DNA from: Zoopage sp. CT-All
Lineage: Eukaryota > Zoopagomycota > Zoopagomycetes > Zoopagales > Zoopagaceae
DNA: 28,123 nucleotides
NCBI GenBank assembly: GCA_004114245.1
Contig: QZWS01000083.1
Span: 1-28,123, forward strand
Direction of reading: 5' to 3'
The notes beneath the pieces are model-generated. The model did not search any database, was not told the DNA's origin, and saw only the letters and a list, made by a program, of their open reading frames with translations. The translations under genes and the position numbers were made by a program. Shown here piece after piece: positions 7,768 to 17,048 of the stretch (within the stretch, counting starts at the first letter, position 1; each line of letters starts with the position of its first letter).

Positions 7768-9142
7768 CTACCAACGGAGCTGCGCCAGCTTGTCGCAGCT
7801 GGGAAGCGGCATGTGCTCAGCCTCGCGTAGCCGTTGCTCGTTGCGCCCAAGCATCCCGAACAGAACGCCCTCTGCCTCCCGTATCTTTCTCCGCCGCTCA
7901 ACTTGCTCTCGTTCGCACTCCCGCTGCAGTATCCCGAATCGCATCACTTCGACCGACTGATGGAAGCGATAGATTGTGGACTGGTCGCTGTCAGCAGCCC
8001 ATTGCGAGTATGCTGCTTGGTTGGCGTAGAACGTGATGCCTCGAAGCGGAGTCGTGTACGCATGGGAGTAGGTTGCGGTTTGGATGAAGGAGTATTCGGG
8101 AGTCGACGGAGCAAACAGGGAGAGAAACGTTCCGCCGAAAGAAATAAACAAAAGGAAGAGGACCGGAAGGAACTGGAGCAAGAGTTGAAACGCCGTGGGC
8201 TGGGATTGTTCCCGGGTTTGCCGGTTAGCATTGGTCGACGAGCCATCACGGTCATCGTCCGAGTGCGGCATCGGCCGTTCGTGATGCCGTCGCTGCCGAA
8301 GATTGTTGGATGTGAAGAAGAAGCGGTTCTGTCCGATATGTGCGTGTCGCTGGTAGCCTCCGTGTCCTGCATCTTCTGCGGCCATGTTCATAAACTCATC
8401 TGCGAACGTCAGCACCCGTTGGCGACAAATAGGGACGCTTACGAAGCCCGCCGCCGAAGAACATGCGGAATATCTCGTCCGGATCCATCTGCACTCCACC
8501 GCCGCCAAACGCGTTGAAATGGGCTTGCGGCGACCTCCGGTGCATCTCGTCTCCACTTGCCCCCCCTGTGCCTGGTTGGCCAAAAAATTCATCTGCTCTT
8601 TCATCGCCCATGGCAACAAACCGCTCCCGCTCGCTGGCATTGCTCAGGACGGTGAATGCCCGCGAGACACGCTTAAATGCTTCATCGGCGCCTGGTGCAG
8701 GGTTTTTATCCGGGTGCAGCTGCAATGCGAGTCTCCTGTATGCCTTCTTTACATCGGCTTCGGTGATTTCCGACGTCGGCGGGTGTAGGTCCAGGATGTG
8801 AAGGAGCTGATTGGGCGAGAGGTTTACGATTCTGCGCACCGCAGACGCCTGCTCTGGCGTATATGCTGGCGGTGCCGCCGCGGCCTCTCCCTTCTCTCCC
8901 CCTTTCGAGGAGGCGGTTTGTGCTTTATTGGCAGCGGCCGGGCCCGACGCAGCGTTTGATCGCCCAGTGCTGGGCTGCTGTTGCACGGCAAGCACGGCCA
9001 GGAATGCCTCGGCCTCGTCGGTTGGGAACAGCGCCGCCGATTTACGCGCCAGTCTTTCCGCGCGATCAAGACTGTTGTTGGCAAGATGCTCGCGGGCCAG
9101 GCGCAGCGCGCGGCGGGCCTCATCCTGGTTAGCAGTGGACAT
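7768..9142 (-). CDS. DNAJB12/DNAJB14-type ER-membrane J protein, two exons
   Basis: Seen: exons 8443..9142 and 7768..8399 with a 43-nt intron (phase 1, CTGAC branch site) give 443 residues. The N-terminal 1-60 form TPR-like helices, with a low-complexity Ala/Lys linker to about 95. A J domain spans about 111-178 with the HPD tripeptide at 143-145. Then comes a Gly/Phe region, one hydrophobic segment at about 303-325, and a C-terminal lumenal domain with a YSFIQTATYSHAYTTPLRGITFY-like block. Known: this order matches DNAJB12/B14, which recruit Hsp70 to the cytosolic face of the ER for membrane-protein quality control; their tail is a DUF1977-type domain. The intron joins the FFGGGL stretch to HEFMNMAAEDAG. 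The start ATG at 9142 is followed by the conserved MSTANQDEARRAL helix. Confidence 0.88.
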
Positions 9143-9945
9143 GGCGAGCGGAAAGCAGGCGCTCGCGTTTCATGGCAGCACCCGGGGCCAGCCCTCCCAG
9201 ACAAGGCATACGGTGCAGAATACTATCACTGGAGGGTGTTTGGTGCAATGACTGCCATGCTTTGTAGCTTGATGTGTTGTCAACCGAGTCTATCGATGGC
9301 CAATAGCTGGAGTGTCAGGATAAGGCAGCAGTAAGTAGGATAAGTCAAGTCAGTACTGGTATTTGTGTATCATTCAGATCTAGAACAGCATGGCCTCAAG
9401 CACCAGCGCCGATGTGCATATTCCACGGCACCTGGCTGTGTTGCGGAGTAGACAGCATTGCCGTGCGCGTTGCTGCACGCTCGGCTGCTTCCGTCTCTGT
9501 CAGTCGCAGCGGCTCGCTTCTTCTCCAAATTGCACCCCGCCGTCCCGCCGTCAACCGCCCGCGCCCCGCCGCTCCTCCCCCGCCGCATCACGCCCGCATC
9601 CGCGAGCTGCCTGCGTAAAAACATATCAAGCGACCGTCTTGTTTGCGTGTGCGCCTGGGGTGCTTCGTGTCATCGCCGCCACCCCGTTTGTATCTAGCCC
9701 CGTCCCTCGTTTCTGAGCGCAGGATTACGCCGTTGTTGTTGCACGGCCCCCGCCCCCGCCAACCCACCGTCTTCTTCGCCCCAGTTTTTTACTCCTTCTC
9801 ACGCCGCCCACGCACCCGCTGCGTGCCCCTGTTGACCGCGTCGCTCTCTCCCCGGCAAAGCGTCTGCTCGTCCCTGCCGAGCCCGTCGCCTGCCGCTGCA
9901 AGCTTTATTATCGCACGTCGGCGCTATCCTCACTTGATTAGGAGG
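9143..9945. other. 803-bp divergent intergenic region
   Basis: This lies between the outward-facing J-protein and FN2-SH3 genes. From about 9480 to 9900 the plus strand is pyrimidine-rich (C/T and CCGCC runs), typical of a fungal promoter or 5' leader. No ATG occurs on the plus strand between about 9420 and 9945, which supports the downstream start at 9946. I see no RNA gene or conserved reading frame. Confidence 0.5.
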
Positions 9946-10914
9946 ATGTCCTGGCCTGCACATTTAATGTTATTGCCATCCCTACTCGCGCTTTTTTGGT
10001 TCCTTGCCTGCCCGCCCGGGTCCATCTTCGTCTCCGCCACCGGCGCCGCCAAATCAAACCCGCTGCCGGCAGGCACGGTGCTCAACACTTCTCCGGTACC
10101 CGCCTCCCAATGTCAGTTTCCCTTCATGTTCGACAACACCCTGTACTATGGTTGCACCACTGCCGGTGATTCCAAGCCCTGGTGCGTCGTCAAAGATTCC
10201 GCAGAGCGTGGCCCGCAGGATTGGAGGTTTTGTGATGCGGGAACGATCGCCGCTGCCCTCGCCGGCATTGTTCCTAACGAGAAATGCTCCGCTGGCTGGG
10301 CGCATGGTGCCCAAACGGTTTACGGGTGCATCAAGGCGGCCGATGACAAGGAGTTTGCATGCAAGCCGGACCCTGCTGTCGCTGCTGTTCCGTGCACTGT
10401 GGATAGGACCAAGGTCGCGGCCGCCGCCATGATGGCAAGCTCGTCCAGCCCAACCACCACCACCGGCTCAAAAGTACCGATTGGCGCAATCGCCGGTGGC
10501 GTCGGTGGTCTTGTTGCCGTCGCTCTCCTCATCGGAATCATCCTTCAGCGCCGTGCCTCGGCTCGCAAGAAGTCGACCTGGTCGGAGAACGGTCACAAAG
10601 GATACGGCAGTGCAGGGAACGGTGATGGGCTGGATCTCAGCGGAAATCATTCCTCGCCCGCTGATTTCCGCTTCGCGGCATCCGAGACGGGTCTTGGTGG
10701 AGGAGTGCCGCCACCACCCGTGCCCGTCGAGCGCTACTTCCCCGTCATCTCCACCTACACCCCGACGCTCGGCGATGAGCTGGAGATTCAGCCCGGGGAT
10801 AAGGTCCAATTGGTGATTGAGTACGACGACGGCTGGTGTCAAGGCATCAATCTGTCTCGCGGCGGCGCCAAGGGCGTCTTCCCCAAGCATTGCATCGATA
10901 TGACCGGTGCCTAG
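9946..10914 (+). CDS. Receptor-like protein: fibronectin type II domain, TM helix, SH3 domain
   Basis: Seen: 322 residues in one exon. A signal peptide covers about 1-32. A fibronectin-type-II (kringle-like) module spans 56-96: Cys56 with QFPFMF, Cys70 after LYYG, WC at 79-80, WRFC at 93-96. A second four-Cys segment follows (114, 128, 139, 150), then a Ser/Thr stalk, one membrane helix at about 178-200, and a basic stop-transfer QRRASARKK. The cytosolic part has a Pro-rich PPPPVPVER and a C-terminal SH3 domain at about 265-319 with DELEIQPGD, DDGWCQG and GVFPKHCI. Known: FN2 modules bind collagen-like or matrix ligands in animals; SH3 domains bind Pro-rich partners, often actin or polarity factors. 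The combination suggests a surface sensor or adhesion protein linked to the cortex (inference). The frame is open further upstream, but 9946 is the first ATG after a long ATG-free leader. Confidence 0.85.
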   Translation: MSWPAHLMLLPSLLALFWFLACPPGSIFVSATGAAKSNPLPAGTVLNTSPVPASQCQFPFMFDNTLYYGCTTAGDSKPWCVVKDSAERGPQDWRFCDAGTIAAALAGIVPNEKCSAGWAHGAQTVYGCIKAADDKEFACKPDPAVAAVPCTVDRTKVAAAAMMASSSSPTTTTGSKVPIGAIAGGVGGLVAVALLIGIILQRRASARKKSTWSENGHKGYGSAGNGDGLDLSGNHSSPADFRFAASETGLGGGVPPPPVPVERYFPVISTYTPTLGDELEIQPGDKVQLVIEYDDGWCQGINLSRGGAKGVFPKHCIDMTGA

Positions 10915-11383
10915 CTCTCCCTTTTTATGGCAAACATTGTGCGTGTGATCAAGTGGTGTAATGTCTATTGTGTCAGCATTGAACGGCGGCGTTGTTCGCG
11001 AAGAATCGGTTTGTGCGTGTGTTGGTTGTCGCGTGTCGTTGCGGTGTGGTAGCCGGGTCGGTATCGTGTGTCGTCCTCAGAAACGCAAACCCCATGAAAA
11101 GAGTCCTCGGCCGGTCCCGAGCCCAGCGCAAGAAAGCGTCTGGGGGAATCGTCTGGCTCTCCAACCTCGCCTCTCGTGCGGGTGCTGTTTTGCTCTGGTA
11201 GCTGGGCTGGTTTATGATGGCTTGTGCTGGACGCTAGCCATCGCGCGCTCGCACAAATCCAAAACGTGTTGTAAACCCCCAAATATTTTCTTCTCAAGCC
11301 AATTGTCTTTACCTGCATTGCTGAGTGGGTGGCATCGAGTGGCGGCCGCAGCGGGCTACGGGCGTCGAGAAGACTTCCCAAAC
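10915..11383. other. 469-bp intergenic region, no gene seen
   Basis: This region lies downstream of the FN2-SH3 gene and upstream of the Gln/His-rich protein gene on the same strand. It contains a short basic 35-codon frame at about 11094-11201 that I consider chance. No RNA gene or repeat was found. Confidence 0.4.
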
Positions 11384-11998
11384 ATGTCAGAGAACATCGC
11401 CCATTCCACGACCGAAGATCTCAACGTTGCGCAGCTCCTCCAGCTCTTCGCACACGATCAGTCCCTGCTGCGGACCGTGCTGGAAGCCAAGCAGTCCGAG
11501 GACAAGGTAGCGCTGCTGTTGTTCTCCGCCTCTGTGTCATGTCGCCCTCGCTAGCGGGTCGCTGAAACGCTGCGATTTGAATCGGAACAGCTCAGACTCC
11601 AGTGCCGGTTTCTGGAGCTGGAGCTGGCGCGGCTGCGCTATCTAGTTCCGGCAATGAATGCCCAGCAGCAGCAAGGGGCTGGGCTGGATGCCGAGGGGAT
11701 GCCTCTGCAGCAAGCAGCGTTTCCGTGGTCCTCGCCCGCTGCTGCCACAATGATGCATCAGCAGCAGCATCAGCAGCAGCATCAGCATCAGATAAATCAA
11801 GGTCAAGCCGCTGTGGGCGGAGCGGTGATGACTGGTATTTCCACTGGCGGCCACCAACCACTACAAGAAGGTGTGGGTTCAAGCTCACGTTATCCGTTGT
11901 GATGGAGAGTAGGTTCAGCAGCATCCGAAGAGGCGCATGCCAGGCATACTGCAGTGAAGGAAGCGCTGCGCAAGAAGCTGTCGAGCAAGTCTGGATGA
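11384..11998 (+). CDS. Helical Gln/His-rich protein, three exons, family uncertain
   Basis: Seen: exon 1 is 11384..11506, exon 2 is 11555..11870, and exon 3 is 11913..11998 (or from 11919, same frame, two residues shorter). Introns are 48 nt (11507..11554) and 42/48 nt. The protein has about 174 residues. The N-terminal 15-75 form one amphipathic helix region, with LRTVLEAKQSEDKRVAETL continuing across intron 1 into LRFESEQLRLQCRFLELEL. A Gln/His tract is encoded by mixed CAG/CAT repeats near 11757-11791. A basic KEALRKKLSSKSG end comes from exon 3. The repeating LEAKQSEDKR/LRLQCRFLELEL helix resembles a fungal family I know only as uncharacterised nuclear or transcription-associated proteins. 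If intron 2 is not spliced, the protein ends at 11902 (156 residues). It converges with HIRA, 101 bp apart. Confidence 0.6.
11757..11791 (+). repeat. CAG/CAT trinucleotide repeat encoding Gln/His
   Basis: Mixed CAG and CAT triplets lie in frame within exon 2 of the Gln/His-rich gene. They are a likely site of length variation between strains. Confidence 0.8.
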
Positions 11999-12099
11999 TG
12001 CTATGTGTTCCTTGGAGCCGCTTAATGTAGCGGCGTTCTTGCAGCACCGCCATGTTTGAGAGGCACACGATTGGTTGCAAAAATACATGACATAATGAT

Positions 12100-14986
12100 T
12101 TACGTCCCAATACCAGGCGTGATGCAGAGGGAGAGCACGGGTGCCAGTTCAGGGACTTTGGCGAAAATATCCACAATTTGTTGAACAAGATGTTGCGCAT
12201 GCGGTTCCTGGACAGATTCCAAGTCAACCATTCAATCAGCGGACAGTCCAGGCCTACCTCTTCTTTGCAAGTGCGCATGTTCTTGGATACACTATTTGAC
12301 AGCAGTCGCTGGCATAGTATTGTTGCCTTTTGTATGTCCTGGTTCTCGGCGACTAGTTGTGCATAGCGAAGAAGCTCGGCATAGAACGCTGGAAATGATC
12401 CGAGAATCTCGGCAGATCGTAATCTTACTTCGAGCGCCCTAATTTTCCGCGAGTACACCACGTCCGGCTCAAGTGACGTGGTGGCCAAAGACGACGTCGT
12501 CAGCCCGACTATTGCATTTTTTCGTGCTAATATTTCCAGCTCATCAAGAGCGTTTGTGCTGGCCGATGGACTATCGGAGTCGCTAGTCGGCAGAGCGCTA
12601 TTGTACGTTGGCCCGTCAATGATTCGCATCCAAGACTTCATCGCTGAGTCGAGCGCGAAAACTTGACCGCTTGTAAGGACAACGACGGGAACTCCGTTCT
12701 TATAGACTTGGACGGCACCAACCGTGATTTTTTTCTCAAGAACCACCGGCGGTAAAAGACTGCTGATCGACACGGCAACGTGTATGGCTTCGCGGTGCTC
12801 AATATCCCTATACGATTCAAAACAGAAGAATTTGGATAGACTATTACCAGACATAAACGTGTCCGCAACTCGTGAGGCAAAAAAGAAATGATTTATCAAC
12901 AGCCGAAAAAGCTACAGCCGACGGCAGCACAATAGGTGGGAAAATCAGCACTCCAAAATTGTCCAGCACATTGACGGTCGCGTCACTGCCATAGGCCGCA
13001 ATAAAGGACAGGGACCAATCAACGGCTGTTACAGGCACCGGAAGAATGGTCTTCCATAGCGCAATCCCATCCACGAAACATGATATATGACAAGCGCCTA
13101 GCCAAGATCAATGGTATTCCCGATAGAATAGCACATACACTCGCGATTCGTAATATCTAACCGGTTAAGCGCATTTGTCGTCGAGATCCGCGACAAGGTC
13201 GGGGGTATTTTCGGCATCGGCAAACTGATCGTGGGTGCAGCAACTGCAAGCATAGATGGTTGATCTCCGATAGATTTCCTTGGCCGGCCACGAGGTTTTA
13301 CTGCGGCAGTGCCCTCACCTAGACCAGCTTGGGGTGTAGCTCGTCCGGAAGACGCTGGTGCAGATGGGAGCGATTTTGGCGCGGCTGCGATTGCCGCTAT
13401 CTGCACATTCGAACCTGGAAGTCTAAACAATATGCATGAGCCCGGTAGAGGCAATGAGATTCACTTGCGCGCTAACAAGAGTGGGCTGGATACGCTTCTT
13501 TCCACCCACCATGGTGATCATTTGAGCCGCTGGTGGATTTATAACCGGCTGGGATTCTGACACATCGAGCATGACCTTGGCTGCGGCAGAAGCGTCGACC
13601 AGAGCAGGACCAGCGTGCACTGCGCTCTTGTCGGCCTCGTCACGAGGAAGGGGGACAAAGCAGGGCTCTGCTACAGCCTTGTCATCCACGGGGAGACCAA
13701 GCTCATTTTCCTCGAATTGAATGGCAGCAATTGACCCATCCTTCGAGCATGCCAACAACGTTTGACCATCTGGGGACCATGCGAGATCTAGAATGTGCTG
13801 CGAGAGAATATCTTGAATCGCGATAAGAACGCGCGAATTCTTGGTGGACCAAATGGTGATGGTGTGGTCCTGGGCAGCAACAGCACAGTAGCTGACGATA
13901 GAGTCCGACGCGATGGTTGCTATTCCTGCACCACTGGGCGCTGCAGCCGGTGCGTCTACACGAAATAGCCGCGGATTGAATTTCTACACGACGGTTCAGC
14001 AGAGTAGCAGTTGTGGAAACGCGACAGACCGCGACTTCGATAGAAAACTCATGCCCGACAAATGACACGTCCGCTTTCCATTCCGAACCTCGCTGTATCA
14101 GAGCCATCACGGGAGTGTTCCCGTTTGTTCCGCCAGGCGTCGCCAACATGGTTCCAGCGGGCGACCATGATAAGCGACGGAAAAATGTCTTTGCGGGCGA
14201 GTTATGATATGGCGATGTGATGACCACTTCAATTGCCCAATCCGAGGTCCTCCATATTTTGACAGTGCGGTCGTCGGATTGGGACGCGAGATAGTTCCCG
14301 AGCGGATCCCATGCGATGCCTTTGGCGAACCCAGAGTGGGCGGCAATGCACTTCAATTTATCTAGCCCAGAATCAACCAGGCATGGCCTGCAATGGGAAG
14401 GCGCACCATATGTTGTGGTGGACCAGACAATGACGCGACCGTCGAGACAGCACGACGCAAAGAACGCGTCCTCCGGCGCCCATGCCAGATCCGTGACATC
14501 AATACTGTGTCCAACAAGCCTTTTGATCGGCTTCCAGACCTCTCTGCTACCACCCGAGACATCGATGTCCATCGCGGAAGGGTGCATCGGCGCGGTGCCG
14601 TTCGCCGACTGAGCCTCGCGTCGCCAGATGAGGATGATGTGGTCGTCGGCAGCGGATGCCAGTATGTTTGGATCCTTGGACGCGAACCTAACACACAGCA
14701 CGGATCCGTTGTGCGAGGTCAGCGTGCTCAGCAGTCTGGCTTCGGAGTCGCCGTCGGCGTCCACCTCGGCCTCGCAGGAGGTGGATGCAAGGGTGCGATT
14801 CAGCGCCGACATGTCCCAGATGCGCACAACCTGGTCCCGTCCGCCCGTCGCGAAGCGGGTTCCGTCGGGGTGGATATGCGTAGTGTACAGCGGCGCGCGG
14901 CGGTGCTTGTCATCTTTGTGGCAGGCCCAGCCGATCACCCCGAGTCTCATTCGAGCGGTTGAGCGGCGAGTGACTGCCTTTTGCAT
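12100..14986 (-). CDS. HIRA: HIRA/Hir1 histone chaperone subunit, six exons
   Basis: Known: HIRA-complex scaffold for replication-independent H3-H4 deposition with Asf1, also a repressor of histone genes. Seen: exons 14021..14986, 13465..13983, 13139..13400, 12848..13097, 12258..12807 and 12100..12207. Introns are 37, 64, 41, 40 and 50 nt; the protein has 884 residues. WD40 repeats fill about 1-400 (HPDGTRFATGG, IRIWD-type and VKIWR ends). After intron 1 comes KFNPRLF, typical of HIRA blade 6. An Asf1-binding B-motif, GGKKRIQPTLVS, lies near 482-493, followed by an AT-hook-like RGRPRKS near 532. The C-terminal HIRA domain includes HVYVWDIEHREAIHVAVSIS across intron 4 and a final IVDIFAKVPELAPVLSL helix reached only by splicing intron 5. 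The start is the first ATG with A at -3; ATG 14950 (MRLGVIGW) is the family-like alternative. Intron 2 is the least certain junction. Confidence 0.88.
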
Positions 14987-15274
14987 GATTGGACTGTGAT
15001 TTGACTGGATGAAGACAGGGGAGAATTAAAAGAGAAGGTGTTGGAGAGCTTCAGGAAGCAAATATGGGAAGGACAGTGCAGTTGACTGGGGGCTACCTCT
15101 GGAGACTAGAGAACTGGAGGATGGAGCTCAGCAAGTGGTTTGCTGCAACTGCAGCTGGAGGAGCTTGGTATCTTGGTGTTGATCAGATATTAAAAATGCG
15201 CCGCAAAGTAGTGCATTGAAAAAAGCAATTTTTATGAGTTGCATTATAAATCCTTAAAAGGTGTAGAGAATATA
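14987..15274. other. 288-bp spacer: HIRA promoter and 5S upstream region
   Basis: A purine-rich segment upstream of HIRA (about 15010-15170 on the plus strand) grades into an AT-rich segment that ends in the 5S upstream TATA box. No gene is seen. Confidence 0.4.
15245..15251 (+). promoter_or_regulatory. TATA box upstream of 5S rRNA
   Basis: TATAAAT lies at -30 to -24 relative to the predicted 5S start. Upstream TATA elements near this position drive Pol III genes in several fungi such as fission yeast and Neurospora. Confidence 0.6.
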
Positions 15275-15390
15275 ACTACGGCCATATGCACTGAGAAGCA
15301 CCGCATCCCGTCCGATCTGCGAAGTTAAGCCAGTGACAGCCACGTCAGTACTATGGTCGGGGACGACATGGGAATACGTGGTGTCGTAAT
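15275..15390 (+). rRNA. 5S ribosomal RNA
   Basis: Seen: conserved segments in order: ACGGCCAT at the 5' side, GAGAAGCACCGCATCCCGTC, GATCTGCGAAGTTAAGC (box A region), AGTACTATGGTCGGGGACGAC and TGGGAATACGTGGTGTCGT. The terminal helix pairs 5' ACTACGG with 3' CGTAAT, with one mismatch and a G-U pair, setting ends near 15275 and 15390 (116 nt, slightly shorter than the usual 118-121). A T run starts at 15390. It is a single dispersed copy next to a tRNA gene, not part of a visible rDNA repeat. Confidence 0.93.
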
Positions 15391-15393
15391 TTT
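15390..15393 (+). terminator. Pol III terminator of 5S rRNA
   Basis: A run of four T residues lies at the 3' end of the 5S gene; a longer T run follows at about 15399-15403. Confidence 0.6.
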
Positions 15394-15607
15394 GTTAATT
15401 TTTAAATAAAATTGGAGCATGCACAAAGCTGTGTAATTGATGACTTCCACCAGTATATGATTGCTATGCAAAAAGTTGATGGGATTGAGAAAGTTGGCAA
15501 GTATATAGAAAAGAGAAAAATATTTAATACATCCCATTTCAGCCCCTGGTAAAAAATTTCGCGCGAAACTTTTTCGCAAACCTTTCATTGACTGATTAGT
15601 GTAGGTT

Positions 15608-15614
15608 TATATAA
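15608..15614 (+). promoter_or_regulatory. TATA box upstream of tRNA-Ala
   Basis: TATATAA lies at -29 to -23 from the mature tRNA 5' end, the same spacing as the TATA element of the neighbouring 5S gene. Confidence 0.6.
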
Positions 15615-15636
15615 CTTGAAAAGTCAGCTTTGGCAC

Positions 15637-15709
15637 GGGGGTCTAGCTCAAATGGTAGAGCGATCGCTTCGCATGCGATAGGCACTGGGATCGATGCCCA
15701 GGTCCTCCA
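15637..15709 (+). tRNA. tRNA-Ala (anticodon CGC)
   Basis: Seen: full cloverleaf of 73 nt without intron. The acceptor stem GGGGGTC/GTCCTCC contains G3:U70, the alanine identity pair, and one U6:U67 mismatch. The D arm is GCTC/GAGC. The anticodon stem ATCGC/GCGAT encloses TTCGCAT, anticodon CGC at 15670-15672. The T arm is CTGGG/CCCAG with discriminator A73. Oddity: the T loop is ATCGATG, with A instead of T at position 54, so the B box departs from consensus at two positions. The upstream TATA box and downstream T run argue that it is still transcribed. Confidence 0.88.
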
Positions 15710-15710
15710 C

Positions 15711-15714
15711 TTTT
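15711..15714 (+). terminator. Pol III terminator of tRNA-Ala
   Basis: TTTT begins two bases after the discriminator base. Confidence 0.75.
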
Positions 15715-15827
15715 GCAGCATTGCTTTAGCGAGTCGCCAATTAGCCCACGGGACAACAAGGCGAGCAATTATGTTCAACGCTTGAGCGAACCATGTCCCT
15801 TGTTCAAGACACGTCTATTATGCTCTA

Positions 15828-17035
15828 CTACAGCTTTGCTTTTTCTATCATCTTGTATTTGTCGAGCAACTCAAGTATCTGCTTGGGCGCGTGTGTGGGA
15901 GCCGAGTCTGGGAGGCCAATGAAGGGCGCAATCTTCGAGCTGTTGCTGAAATAATCGTCCACTAGCAGAGCAGTAAAGCGTGATTCATAGAAGGATGAGC
16001 TCACCCATCATCCCTTTGCGAAGCGAAGAGGCACCGTCCACTCGCAAACAATGGCCATTGATATAGCTTGCGGCCGGCGAGAGCAAGAAACAAACGGCCG
16101 ATGACACTTCCGCTTCCGTTCCAAGTCTTCCGCTTGGGTTCTGCCAAGAATAGGTCTCGGATATTTGCTGCACCATCTCGGCGGAATAATTCGACATGCC
16201 ACTGCCGATGATTGTTCCCGGGGCAGCTGAATTGATGCGGATGCCGTGCTGGCCCCATTCAATTGCCAGCGATTTGACCATATTGTCAACTCCAGCACGT
16301 GCTGCGCCCGTATGTGCCATAAAGGGCATACTAGGGCAGGCATTGGACGTGAACATGGCGGCAGCAGTGTACCCAGTAAAATAATCGGCGACGACGCAGA
16401 CGACGCTTCCGCCATAGGCAGCCATACTCGCATCGAACACAGCCTTGGTCACGTTCCAAGTGCCGTTTAGATTCAAATCGATCACCGAGCGCCAGCCATT
16501 GTCAGTAAAGGTCGATGCTGGCGCAGCGAACTGCCCTCCAGCATTGTTTACGAGCAGGTCAATGCGACCGTGGGAGGCGACGATGTGTGCGACAGCCTTA
16601 CGGACCTCGTCCGAACTGCGGATATTCATGACGCAGGCGTCAACCTGGAATTCAATGTCAAACGGGACTAAATGTCAAGGGGAGCAGCACAGAGCCGCCA
16701 AGAGCACGGATTTCTGCAGCGACGGAATCCAGCCGTTCGCGGCGTCGACCTGCAATCACAACATGTGCACCAAGCGAGGCGAGCTCATGCGCAACACAGC
16801 GTCCAAGGCCTGAGCACATGTGAAGCACGTAATGACATGGGAGGGGGAGCTTGCCAGAACCGCCTCCTGTGACAAGAGCGACTTTGGCGCGAAAGAGACT
16901 CGGACGGAAAATACTGTCGTATGACGCTGGCATTGACGCTGGCTCAGCGAGACGCCCGATTGTGCTTGCAACGCGGTGAGACGAGATGCTGACTTCTCCG
17001 CTCATTCCCACGACAGCGCAAACTACCACTTTCAT
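15828..17035 (-). CDS. PECR: Peroxisomal trans-2-enoyl-CoA reductase-like SDR, four exons
   Basis: Known: short-chain dehydrogenase that uses NADPH to reduce trans-2-enoyl-CoA in peroxisomes. Seen: exons 16855..17035, 16691..16809, 16005..16644 and 15828..15961, with introns of 45 nt (GC-AG), 46 nt and 43 nt. Splicing yields the cofactor loop VTGGGSGLGR, then IDLLVNNAGGQF and HTGAARAGVDNMVKSLAIEWG (a variant of the catalytic Tyr-Lys segment, as in human PECR), and SSAVCFLLSPAASYINGH. Exon 4 ends in EKAKL, a textbook PTS1 peroxisome signal. Length is 357 residues from the ATG at 17035, or 323 from the family-like MPASYDSIF start at 16933; ATG 17005 is also possible. The extra 34 residues could be a second targeting signal. 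If intron 3 is retained the protein ends in ELILL and loses PTS1. Its 5' end is only 13 bp from the upstream gene's stop. Confidence 0.88.
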
Positions 17036-17048
17036 TGTTACACTCAAT

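Noticed and set aside
9643-9945. 101-codon extension of the FN2-SH3 frame
   Set aside because: It has no ATG in that stretch, is C/T-rich leader sequence, and would bury the signal peptide.
11592-12899. A 435-codon minus-strand frame across the Gln/His-rich gene and the end of HIRA
   Set aside because: Only its 12258-12807 part is HIRA exon 5. The 5' part is intron and out-of-frame sequence, and the 3' part reads through intron 5 and then runs antisense to the Gln/His-rich gene.
16855-16861. Alternative GT donor for the first PECR intron
   Set aside because: It would remove Ser-Gly from the TGGGSGLGR cofactor loop; the GC donor preserves the family motif exactly.
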